Below, in pieces: positions 34,459 through 43,070 of a DNA stretch of 64,000 nt. Within the stretch, counting starts at the first letter, position 1; each line of letters starts with the position of its first letter. A program made the translations under genes and the position numbers. The stretch is taken from NCBI GenBank assembly GCA_010093605.1, contig MU004195.1, positions 250,708 to 314,707 on the forward strand. The letters are read 5' to 3'. The DNA comes from Lophium mytilinum (taxonomy: Eukaryota > Ascomycota > Dothideomycetes > Mytilinidiales > Mytilinidiaceae). The notes below the pieces were generated by a model that saw only the letters and a program-made list of their open reading frames with translations, was not told where the DNA came from and searched no databases.

Positions 34459-36165
34459 ATGGGTAACGAGCAGGACATCTCCCCCGTCCACACCACCCAG
34501 TCTGCCCGCGATGAGGCCCACGAAACTGCGGGGAACAAGGCCGCCCATGAGGTTATTGCCAATGCTCGCGCCGCCACTGACAAGGAGCACTCTATGTCTT
34601 TGATGCAGGGCATTAGGTTGTACCCCAAGGCAGTTGCTTGGAGCATGCTCATTTCCACCTGCATCGCCATGGAGGGCTACGACGTGTGCCTCATCTCCAA
34701 TTTCTACGCCTTCCCGCAGTTCAGGAAAAAGTACGGCAAGCAGCTCTCTGATGGTACCTATCAAATCACTGCTCCATGGCAGGCAGGATTGAGCAACGGT
34801 GCAAATGTGGGTGAGATCATAGGATTGTTTATAAATGGCTGGGCGAGCGAGCGCTTCGGATACAGGTACACTGTAATGACCTGCCTGACTCTCATCATCG
34901 CCTTTACTGCCATCTTCTTCACCGCGCAGAACGTCGAAACGCTACAGGTAGCCGAGATTCTTTGCGGTATCCCATGGGGCGTCTTCCAGACCCTCACCAT
35001 CACCTATGCGTCCGAGGTGTGCCCAGTCGCCCTCCGCGGCTTTCTCACCACCTATGTCAACTTCTGCTGGGGTCTCGGCCAGGTCATCGGCATCGGGGTC
35101 ATCAAGGGCATGCTTCCCCGAGATGATCAGTGGAGTTATCGTATCCCATACGCCTTGCAATGGATGTGGCCCGTCCCTCTCCTCATCGGCATCTATCTCG
35201 CCCCGGAGTCTCCCTGGTGGCTTGTCCGCAAGAACCGCACCGATGATGCCAAGCGCTCGCTCTTACGATTGACTTCCCTGAACCGCGAGACTGACTTCGA
35301 CGCGGACGAGACCGTCGCCATGATGGTGCACACGACCGCCCTTGAGGAGAAAATCACCGCCGGCGCCTCTTACTTCGACTGCTTTCGGGGCACCGACCTA
35401 CGGCGCACCGAGATCGTCTGCATGGTCTGGGGGATTCAGAATCTCTGCGGCAACTCCTTCTCCGGGTACAGCACCTACTTCCTCGAGCAGGCTGGTCTGG
35501 ATACCTCGACCGCGTACGACTTCGCGCTGGGCCAATATGGCATCAACATGGCCGGCGTCTTCGGTGCCTGGTACCTAATGTCTCTCGGCATTGGCCGTAG
35601 AACGCTATATCTTTATGGGCTTTGCGGACTCTGCACCATGCTCTTCATCCTCGGCTTCCTGGGACTAGTCCCGCACGCGCACCGCAAGGAAGCCAGTCTC
35701 GCCACCGGCAGTATCATGCTAGTCTGGGCCCTCTTCTACCAGCTCACCGTCGGTACCGTCTGCTACTCCCTCGTCGCCGAGCTTTCCACGCGCCGTCTGC
35801 AGATTAAAACCGTCGTCCTCGGCCGCAATCTCTACAACATTGTCGGCATAATCTGCTCGGTTCTGACGCCTTACATGCTCAACCCCACTGAGTGGAACTG
35901 GAGCAACTACGCCGGCTTCTTTTGGGGTGGCATCTGCTTCCTGTGCATTATCTATACGTACTTCAGAATCCCCGAACCGAGGGGAAGGACGTTTGCGGAG
36001 CTGGATGTGCTGTTTGAGAAGGGTGTGAGTGCGAGGAACTTTGCTAGTACGACGGTCGATGTGTTTGAGGAGGATGTTGGGAGGGGTGGGTTGATTACCG
36101 AGTATGAGGGGAAGTTGGAGGGGACACTGCATGAGGAGAGGGTTGGGAGGGGCGACAAAGTATGA
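34459..36165 (+). CDS. MFS alpha-glucoside/maltose-type permease
   Basis: Single exon, 568 residues; the ATG sits in a strong context (CACCATGGG). It belongs to the sugar porter family: MEGYDVCLISNFYAFPQF in TM1, ERFGYRY between TM2 and TM3, PESPWWLVRKNR in the central loop, GNSFSGYSTYFLEQAG in TM7 and PEPRGRTFAELDVLFE after the last helix. The combination PESPWWL and TFAELDVLFE is typical of fungal general alpha-glucoside permeases, which import maltose, sucrose or related sugars with protons. The N-terminal 55 residues are hydrophilic and cytosolic. There is no neighbouring glucosidase gene. Confidence 0.88.
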   Translation: MGNEQDISPVHTTQSARDEAHETAGNKAAHEVIANARAATDKEHSMSLMQGIRLYPKAVAWSMLISTCIAMEGYDVCLISNFYAFPQFRKKYGKQLSDGTYQITAPWQAGLSNGANVGEIIGLFINGWASERFGYRYTVMTCLTLIIAFTAIFFTAQNVETLQVAEILCGIPWGVFQTLTITYASEVCPVALRGFLTTYVNFCWGLGQVIGIGVIKGMLPRDDQWSYRIPYALQWMWPVPLLIGIYLAPESPWWLVRKNRTDDAKRSLLRLTSLNRETDFDADETVAMMVHTTALEEKITAGASYFDCFRGTDLRRTEIVCMVWGIQNLCGNSFSGYSTYFLEQAGLDTSTAYDFALGQYGINMAGVFGAWYLMSLGIGRRTLYLYGLCGLCTMLFILGFLGLVPHAHRKEASLATGSIMLVWALFYQLTVGTVCYSLVAELSTRRLQIKTVVLGRNLYNIVGIICSVLTPYMLNPTEWNWSNYAGFFWGGICFLCIIYTYFRIPEPRGRTFAELDVLFEKGVSARNFASTTVDVFEEDVGRGGLITEYEGKLEGTLHEERVGRGDKV

Positions 36166-38059
36166 TGATTGAAGATGGTTATTATGATTATTGCTAGTGG
36201 GAGACGTTCGGAGGCATTGTGAATAGTGGGAGGTTTCTTTGAGGAGGGTGTATAGCATAGCGTCAGATTTGAATCTAGAAATTCCTAGCTACTTCCTTTC
36301 ACGATGCTTGTTGCTCTTCAATAACCTTTCTTGGCCTATCTTCGTTCCAGTCTACAGAAAATGCGGATAGGAAAGTTAGAGGCGGAAGCGTTGAATGGGA
36401 TAGGCTTCTGCTCAGTATGTTCTCCGTGACAGCAGGGAAAGGCGTAGAGCTTGAGATTTGATTATCAAACCACGGAAGTTCTGAAAAATAGCTGATACGT
36501 AGTACATAAAGCGAACGGGAGGATTGAATGCAAATCCATTATAAGTGCATAGGTCGCTAACCAGTTTTGGTTACATCCGATGTCCGAGCTCAATTCTTAA
36601 CCTTCACGTCGTTTCTCCATCGCGTTCTTACTACTACCACCACCTGCGAGAATACTGGATAGGCCATTTCCATGTCCGATGGCCCCCATTCAATGATTAT
36701 ATCTCTCGCGATTGAATTGCGAAGTGACTGTTCCATATACTCCAACCCTTTGTTGGTAATGCTGTCACACGGGTTCAGCCCTCCCAGCTGCTTCATCTAA
36801 TTCGTTTCATTTCTATTTCTCATGTTAATCTCCATTCGCACACCTCAAATCTCACTACATTATCGTACTTGTTGCAAGCAATCTGCACGGCTCGAACGGT
36901 GGGGCAAGTAACGGCATCGACATGCCCCTAAAGCTACACACGAACGTCAAACTCCGTAGAGATTGCGTAGAGACACCAAACTTCTAAAGCTACGATCGGA
37001 TTGAAGTGCTAAGGTAAGTCTGCGAAATGAGTCTGCCGTGGATACGTCCGAGACAAAGTCGCGATGATCTCACGGTAAGCACGTGAACATTACGTGATAG
37101 TCGCAATATCAGTATTACCACTTACTGCCCAAACTCCGGAACACCCGTTAAGAGGACTCCCAGCTTCTCTTTCCCATGAATTCAGATTCGTTGCTCTATC
37201 GTCGTCTATGAAGATCTTCGCGATAAGCTAGAGGTGCGTGTTTAGCCCGCTGTAAACCAAAAACGCGGCCACGCGGCTCTCTTTCCACAGGCGCGGTTCG
37301 GCCCCGAGCGCCATTCACAGAAACATCTTTAGCTATAGCGCCCTGAATATGGCTACATAATCTCAGTTACTTTGCCAATCCTCCAACTAACAACTAGGTT
37401 TACTCAGTTGGTCTCCTCCCCCTCCGAGTCGAGCAGCGCACCAACCGAACCGGCCGACGCATTCGACAACTCGAGGAACCCTGGGTTCGATTCCCACCTC
37501 GAGAATTAGCCTCTACGGTACATGCAATAAGATAATTCTGTAACAGAATTCGTGGCTCGAGCGACGTGAGCATGTGAACCGGGCTACGGAGTAAACCCTC
37601 GTTGGGTTTCTACACCTTCCATCGGGAAGGTGGTCTTTTGCTCTTTTAATCTCTTTTTTTAGATCTTCTATTCTATAGCATAGATGCTGCGTACGCGATA
37701 CATCTTGTGTAAAGTGAGCGCGTTAGAGACCTAGAAGCGTAGGGCTATAAAGCGATGCAACACTAATAATCGCAATTGGCATTTACTGTTAAAAGCGAAT
37801 AGAAATAGCTTATAACTGTGGATTCTTGCGCTATAGCTACTATAATCCAATTAAGTACCGATTTAAGATCCCTTTCCAAAAGAGCGATAGAGCTCGTTAG
37901 AAATCCATTATTGAAGCCTCTACCCAATGCCCACTGTCCATACCAGAGCGAGATAGTTCGCCATTCTCAGCAACCGCAACGATTCTCTCTCTATTTCCGT
38001 CTTCCTCCAAGTCATCTTTAAACCCAAACCTCCCTTCCAAACATCCCCAAGCCCCAAAC
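36166..38059. other. gene-poor 1.9-kb stretch
   Basis: Stops are frequent in all frames and no protein family is recognised. The stretch contains the Pol III-like element described separately (37391-37660). Otherwise it carries the 3' region of the permease and, at the right end, the 3' region of the minus-strand gene ending at 38060. Confidence 0.45.
37391..37660 (+). other. possible Pol III element (tRNA-like A and B boxes, hairpins, T-run)
   Basis: An A-box-like TTACTCAGTTGG lies at 37400-37411 (10 of 12 positions of the consensus). A perfect B box, GGTTCGATTCC, lies at 37484-37494, framed by the inverted pair CTCGAGG (37470-37476) and CCTCGAG (37497-37503). Further on come two hairpins: AAACCC/GGGTTT (37593-37609) and CACCTTCC/GGAAGGTG with a 4-base loop (37613-37632). 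A run of seven T at 37654-37660 would end Pol III transcription. No normal tRNA cloverleaf can be drawn, because the D loop is too long and no 7-bp acceptor pair matches. It may be a tRNA-headed SINE, a degenerate tRNA or an unknown short RNA. Confidence 0.4.
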
Positions 38060-39655
38060 TCACCCACTAATCCAACACCCATTCGATTTCCCCTTCCTTG
38101 CTCTCTTTCTCAACACCCCCACCACCGCCGTCGTAAAACTCCCCGTCCCCAGCGCCTTCACCACACTCTGCACATCCCTCTTCTCCTCCTCACTCCACCC
38201 CTTCCCCGCCTCCCCTTGCGCCACCCCCCTCAACTGCTTAATCAACCCCTGATAAACCTCCCCCCACATCACCGCCACCCCATCCGGCACCTGCCCCAAC
38301 CCCTCGGGCTGATACCCCCACTGATTCTTCCTCCTCTCATAAAACCCCTTCACAAACCCCTCCACCCCCCCAACCACCGCCTCCGCCACCTGCGCATGAA
38401 ATAGCGCCTCCGCCCTCCCACTCTCCTTCGTCCGATCCAGCGTATACACGCAAAACGTCCCCGCGCTCGACACCCGAAACGCCCCCCCGCGGAACGCTAT
38501 CTCTACTGGTACGCACATCACCGCATCCGTCGCCCGCCCGGGCCCCAGCAGCACCCGCGCCACCCCCGCCGCGCTGCTCGCCCGCGCGCTCCCCAGCGGC
38601 ATCATCCCCATGTCCGTGTACCACGCCAGCTGCTTCATGGCCGGCAGCGCGCGCTTCATGCGGCACCTCTCCCGTGGATACGCGCGCGCGGACACGCAGG
38701 CGCGCGGCCACACGCCCTCGTGGTGCGGGGGGATCGCGGCGTCGACTTTGCTAGCCACGGCGGCGGAGTGGCGGCGGGCGGCGGCGGCGACGACGCGGTA
38801 GACGAGGACGTGCGCGAGGTCGAGGTAGTGGTTGACGTTCTCGGTGTAGACGGAGGCCGGGAAGAGGGCGGGGACGAGCTCGCCGAGGTTTTTGAGGACG
38901 TGGTTGAGGTAGGTGTAGTGGCAGGGGATGGTGGTGGGGTCGAGGAGGATGATGGGGAGGCGGAGGCGGCGGGCGTAGGTTTCGAGGGTGCGCCAGTCGG
39001 TGGTCGTGTTGGTATGGGGGTCTGGGGTGGAGGATGAGGGGAGGGAGGAGATGGAGGCGGAGATGGTGAGGGCGAGGAGGTTGTTGCGGATGGAGGGGGT
39101 GGTGCTGCTGATGAAGTGGGTGAGGGGGCGGAGGTGGGGGCCGTGGTGCCAGACGTATCTGGAGGTTATGGTGGTCTTGGAGAGCTGGGAAAGGGTGATG
39201 GTGATGTTTTTGGTGGCGGTTTTGACGGCGTCGAGGCTGGTGTCTTTGGCGGTGGAATCGCTTGTCCGGACGACGGCGAAGGTGCCGAAGAGCACAACGT
39301 GGCCGTTGAGATGGTGTTGAGGCTTTTCGCCGGTGATGTGCTCGAGTTGCTCGACGACGCGGCCGAAGGATCGGTTTCGGGTTGATGCCAGGAAGACTGC
39401 CCCCGCTGGGAACTTTGTGCCCCTGTGATCTTCTCGTGGATGATTCTTCAGCCATTCAACTTGCACCGTGACGAAAACAAGGTCGTCTGGCTCTCCTTCA
39501 ATCTCGTAAACGTGGAGGGCGTCGGCCGCGGTGATGAGATCGGAGGCATCGTGCGAGAGTTCTTGGAGGGTATCTCGGTTCTGGGAGGGGATTCTGGAGA
39601 GAGCGGCGGTCAGGGACGCGAAGCTGTTGAGCGCAGGACTTTTGAAAGAAGCCAT
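38060..39655 (-). CDS. hypothetical protein, 531 residues
   Basis: Single exon from the ATG at 39655; a longer frame upstream would need a GTG start. I recognise no family. The translation is smooth and not low-complexity overall: a helical N-terminal half (LITAADALHVYEIEGEP, DDLVFVTVQVEWLKNHP), a Ser/Thr-rich middle, and a long Ala-rich, Arg-rich third quarter (residues 315-400) followed by an amphipathic C-terminus. No signal peptide or membrane helix is evident. Third codon positions are strongly C/G-biased on the coding strand, which supports a real gene and also keeps long shadow frames open on the other strand. Confidence 0.65.
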   Translation of the reverse strand: MASFKSPALNSFASLTAALSRIPSQNRDTLQELSHDASDLITAADALHVYEIEGEPDDLVFVTVQVEWLKNHPREDHRGTKFPAGAVFLASTRNRSFGRVVEQLEHITGEKPQHHLNGHVVLFGTFAVVRTSDSTAKDTSLDAVKTATKNITITLSQLSKTTITSRYVWHHGPHLRPLTHFISSTTPSIRNNLLALTISASISSLPSSSTPDPHTNTTTDWRTLETYARRLRLPIILLDPTTIPCHYTYLNHVLKNLGELVPALFPASVYTENVNHYLDLAHVLVYRVVAAAARRHSAAVASKVDAAIPPHHEGVWPRACVSARAYPRERCRMKRALPAMKQLAWYTDMGMMPLGSARASSAAGVARVLLGPGRATDAVMCVPVEIAFRGGAFRVSSAGTFCVYTLDRTKESGRAEALFHAQVAEAVVGGVEGFVKGFYERRKNQWGYQPEGLGQVPDGVAVMWGEVYQGLIKQLRGVAQGEAGKGWSEEEKRDVQSVVKALGTGSFTTAVVGVLRKRARKGKSNGCWISG

Positions 39656-41013
39656 GATAGATGTCGTGCTGGTTATGCTGGAGATGTGTTGAGGTGCGTC
39701 TGGCAGCAGTGAGGTAGGAAAGAAAAGCACGTGGTCATGTGCTCATCTGGGGTCCGAGAGTCGGCCAGCATCGGCGATGTTAGTAGAGTACACTATAAAT
39801 CGGGGCAGAGATGGGGGACAGTAAGAATCGGCAATAGTCGGCAGCGTACACATACTACCCGAGAGTTGCTTGAAGTCTGTTCAATATTGGCTCTACAGCG
39901 ACAGTTCACAAGTCTTTGTACACTCGTTCGCCGCTACTCGGGGAGCCCGCCTTACAGGATATCAAAACCTCAAGGCCGATGTCAAGTTCCACGCAGTGCA
40001 GATGAGACTGCCCTTAACTAACTGACGAGCAAGTAGCCAGGCCACCCCTCACAGTGGTGTCGAGTGAGCAAAAGTTAAGCCAAGTAGCGATGAAGCAGCC
40101 AGTAGAACAGTGAGAAGGCATGGTGGTGAATTTGTGACAAAAGAAAAAATGGTATAATATCACCGACATCACCGACATCACCAATGCTGGACCCCAACGG
40201 CGACATGGGGCTTATCCCTTAGCCGGTCGCATTTGGTTCTACGATGTCGAGAAGGATGCAGCCAACAAAAGCTTCGAGTGATGTCTGGAGCCACAGCTGC
40301 TCTCTCCAACTCTGTGGAAGTCGTAGCCCCCCTGACCACTCGGTTGTTAGTGATGGCGGCGTCGGCGGCACGGGCAGCGAGCACCGGCCTTGGCTATAGC
40401 GGAGGTAGGAAAGTCAAGGAGGAGTTTTCGAATAGCATAGATGATTTAATTGTACAGCTAGCAAGAGTTTGAGGCTGCCACGGAAAGCGATGATGTAGCG
40501 ATGGTCTAGATAACATAACTAGCAGAGTACTCACACGCTATGCTACTACCATGGGCTATACAGAGGACGCTTAGAGAAATTGTGCGTTGAAGGAGGAAGC
40601 ATTTTACAGTTCCTGGAGTTTCTATGTGATTTTACGGGAGTAAGGGAGATTATTGAGACGCAGGGCGACGATTGTACGAGTTCTGCAGCGAGGAGATAAC
40701 GTCACTGGGCTGGTACGCTAGGTATGCGGCTGGGTATGCGGCACAGTAGAAGCCAGATGTTGACGTTGGTTTTAGCTAGAATACTCAACATATCCATACC
40801 TTTTGCTACCCATCATCTTCCTTACGCCTCCCATTTTTGTCGCTCCCAGGAAGTCATGTCGCAACATCCCGCGCTCATAGATACTTCATCCGGCAACGCG
40901 CAGCCAGCGGAGAAGTAGGTGCCGGTTTCATTGTCTCCAACCTTTTCCTATCTCTTCACCATGCCTCAATCTCTCGTCCTCTTGACACCATCAACTTGTC
41001 GAGGCAATGTGGA
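39656..41013. other. 1.36-kb spacer
   Basis: Contains the promoter of the minus-strand gene starting at 39655 and otherwise no recognisable gene. There is a tiny direct repeat of the 9-mer ACCGACATC near 40160-40180. Short frames on both strands around 40178-40472 mirror each other and lack motifs. Confidence 0.4.
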
Positions 41014-41511
41014 ATGTCTACAAAAGGAATCCAATACGCGTCTTCAGCCGTCCCCCTTAGTACCTCCCCGTTGGACACCGCAACGAAGCCCGCCTTCCTG
41101 TTGCTAGTTACGCCCGGCGTACTCTCCAACGCGTTACCTAACACCATGGCTAGGGCTTTTTCGGCCTTTTCCAAGCTGAACCCACTCCAGCCTGACGCTG
41201 CTTTATCGGTCGCTCCACGATCTGAGACGGAACCCAGAGCTTCAAAGACACACACATACTTCGCAGTGGCGAGAGACCCAACGAACGTAACGGAAACAAC
41301 TGAAATTAAGACATTCCTAGACGCAATCGTCGTGGGCAAAGACAAGTTTGTTAACGAGGTCAAGTTGGACACAGTACGCGATTGGGGCCATTTAACGTTG
41401 GATGAAGCAGGGTTGAAAGCTGTGAAAAACTATGAAGGCATAAACGGCGTTCAGAAAGAGACCGCACTGACGAGGAACGGTGCACTCCCCACGGCGAAGG
41501 AGGCCGCGTAG
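41014..41511 (+). CDS. uncertain small protein with an inhibitor-I9-like segment
   Basis: An ATG at 41014 opens 165 residues. The stretch from about residue 77 (THTYFAVARDPTN) to 145 (GINGVQKETAL) has the beta-alpha-beta layout and a final alternating strand seen in subtilisin propeptide/inhibitor-I9 domains. That is a resemblance by eye only. The first 60 residues are not a signal peptide, and an upstream exon cannot be excluded. The last dozen codons run antisense through the cutinase remnant, so the true 3' end may differ. It could be a degenerate gene or chance. Confidence 0.35.
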   Translation: MSTKGIQYASSAVPLSTSPLDTATKPAFLLLVTPGVLSNALPNTMARAFSAFSKLNPLQPDAALSVAPRSETEPRASKTHTYFAVARDPTNVTETTEIKTFLDAIVVGKDKFVNEVKLDTVRDWGHLTLDEAGLKAVKNYEGINGVQKETALTRNGALPTAKEAA

Positions 41512-41693
41512 TCGACGCCTTGGATGGTGACGCGATTGGGGAGAGCAGAGCGCAGGGCGTTGAGCATTGGAGGACCCGAGACGGCACCGACGTTTCCCGG
41601 TTCGGAGACGCCGCGGGCGAAGATGAGGGTTAGGTCGGTGCAGCAGTTTTGGTCGCCATGGTGAGGACGTTTGTGAAGATAGTCTAGTTCCAA
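41451..41693 (-). pseudogene. cutinase fragment (N-terminal third only)
   Basis: Read on the minus strand, about 41648 to 41493 translates to a clear cutinase/acetylxylan esterase N-terminal core: CTDLTLIFARGVSEPGN, then GPPMLNAL and VTIQGVDYAAS. Complete cutinases are near 200-230 residues and carry a GYSQGG nucleophile motif and a C-terminal Asp/His pair. None of these is found downstream, where the frame stops at 41451 and unrelated sequence follows. No in-frame ATG or signal peptide is seen upstream either. Cutinases are secreted serine hydrolases that cleave plant cutin or other polyesters; this copy cannot be functional. Confidence 0.7.
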
Positions 41694-41883
41694 TCTATGT
41701 CTGTTCCGCGTCGAGGTGGCTGTCGCTCAGATGCTGCTATAGATTGGTGTGTTCTATCAACTAGTGGCTGTTCACCTTGGAGACCTGCTGCGGTTATGAA
41801 TACGACCTGGCGCAAAGACTATTCCTTGAGGTGGATTTTCAAGGGTAGTCGAGAGCGCACCGGACCCATCACAAGTGCGTCTT

Positions 41884-42734
41884 TCATCTCCTCTTCTTCC
41901 CATTAGCGAGTGCCCTCCTCTTCAATCTCCTGTCTTCCCATCTTGCCCAACCCGAGTCAACTAGATCCTCTTCCACGACTAGATCCCGCATCCGGAATTG
42001 CCTTGCAATGAAAGTGTCCAAGCCCCAATCAACCCAACCTGCTCGCCTTAGGTAAGTCGTGATGCCAAACCATAGTATAGCGAATATAGCACCCGCGGTA
42101 CATCCTACGAGGACCTGCTTGGGAGTGTGGTAGTTTAAGTATATCCGGCTCACAGCAACAGCGGCGGCAGAAATCAGAGCTGCAATAGAGAGCAGAAGGC
42201 GCTGGAAGAAGGAGAACGGGGTGTGCGTTTCGGTGGGATTAGGTACGTGGCGGAAGAGTAGGAACATGGTCAGGGTGAGGGAGAAGAAGGTCACGAATTG
42301 GGCGTGGGAGGAGGGCATTCCGTAGCCTTTGCCGTGCATCTCTGTAGAAGCAGTTAGTACACAAACCGGGCTATCTGAATGGATATTGAAGAAATAGGCT
42401 TGAGTGAGGCGGCCAAAGGGCGGAGGGCGCTCTTGGAGTGCATACCGCGCGGTCTCTCCTCCTTGATCAACCTCTTCAACCCCCAGTTGACGCCCTCACA
42501 TGCCATTTGCCCGGTGAACATGAGGAGTATCTCAATCTCGCGATTGGACCATATCAAGGTCGCGTAGACAATGCATAGCCCTTGCGGAACTAGGGCCAGC
42601 CAGGCGCATACGTAGGACAGGCGGTCGGCGGGGTTCTTTGCGGGAGGTTAGAGCTGGGCAGGGAGCAGGCGGGCGTCTCGTACATAGTGAACGTGTGTCA
42701 GAGACAGCGAGGCCAGCGGCGCATATTCCTCCAT
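41884..42734 (-). CDS. CAX4: dolichyl-diphosphatase, CAX4/DOLPP1 type (PAP2 fold)
   Basis: Three exons (42734-42684, 42635-42446, 42341-41884) give 232 residues, close to yeast Cax4 (239). The enzyme removes a phosphate from dolichyl diphosphate on the luminal side of the ER so that the lipid carrier of N-glycosylation can be reused. The PAP2 signature is complete in order: KRLIKEERP (K-x6-RP), GMPSSHAQF (PSGH-like box) and SRIYLNYH (SR-x5-H). Splicing restores RPREMHGKGYGMPSSH, matching the family. About four hydrophobic segments are visible. The first exon is only 17 codons. The gene is divergent from the RBR ligase gene. Confidence 0.9.
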
Positions 42735-43070
42735 GATAGTGAAGGAGGGCGGAGGCGGAGAGAATGGCGGTTGCGGTGGAGGTGAGGTCGGGCGGAGCTT
42801 TATTCTACTGGTCTTGGCCTGCAGCCCGATCCCTGCTCGTGCACAGCGTCTGGCGTCACCAGAAATTGTGGCGGTGATATTTGTCTTCGATACGGCTTAA
42901 GCCCGCCATGACTCCGACACCACCACCTCACTGCGCCTGAACACCACCTGCACAAATACCTACCTTTGCCACCTCACCCTCCCCTCCTCTCGTAATGTCA
43001 TGACAGGGCCCTCCTCCCCTTGAACTCCGCACCCAAAAACCCCCACCTCCGACACTCGACATCCAGACCC
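42735..43070. promoter_or_regulatory. shared divergent promoter of CAX4-type and RBR ligase genes
   Basis: 336 bases between the two ATGs. The right part (about 42905-43065) is C- and CACC-rich on the + strand, a common look for fungal promoters. No specific site is claimed. Confidence 0.45.

Noticed and set aside
38700-39400. Long + strand frames rich in Gly/Val/Glu
   Set aside because: They mirror the strongly C/G-biased third positions of the minus-strand 531-residue gene.
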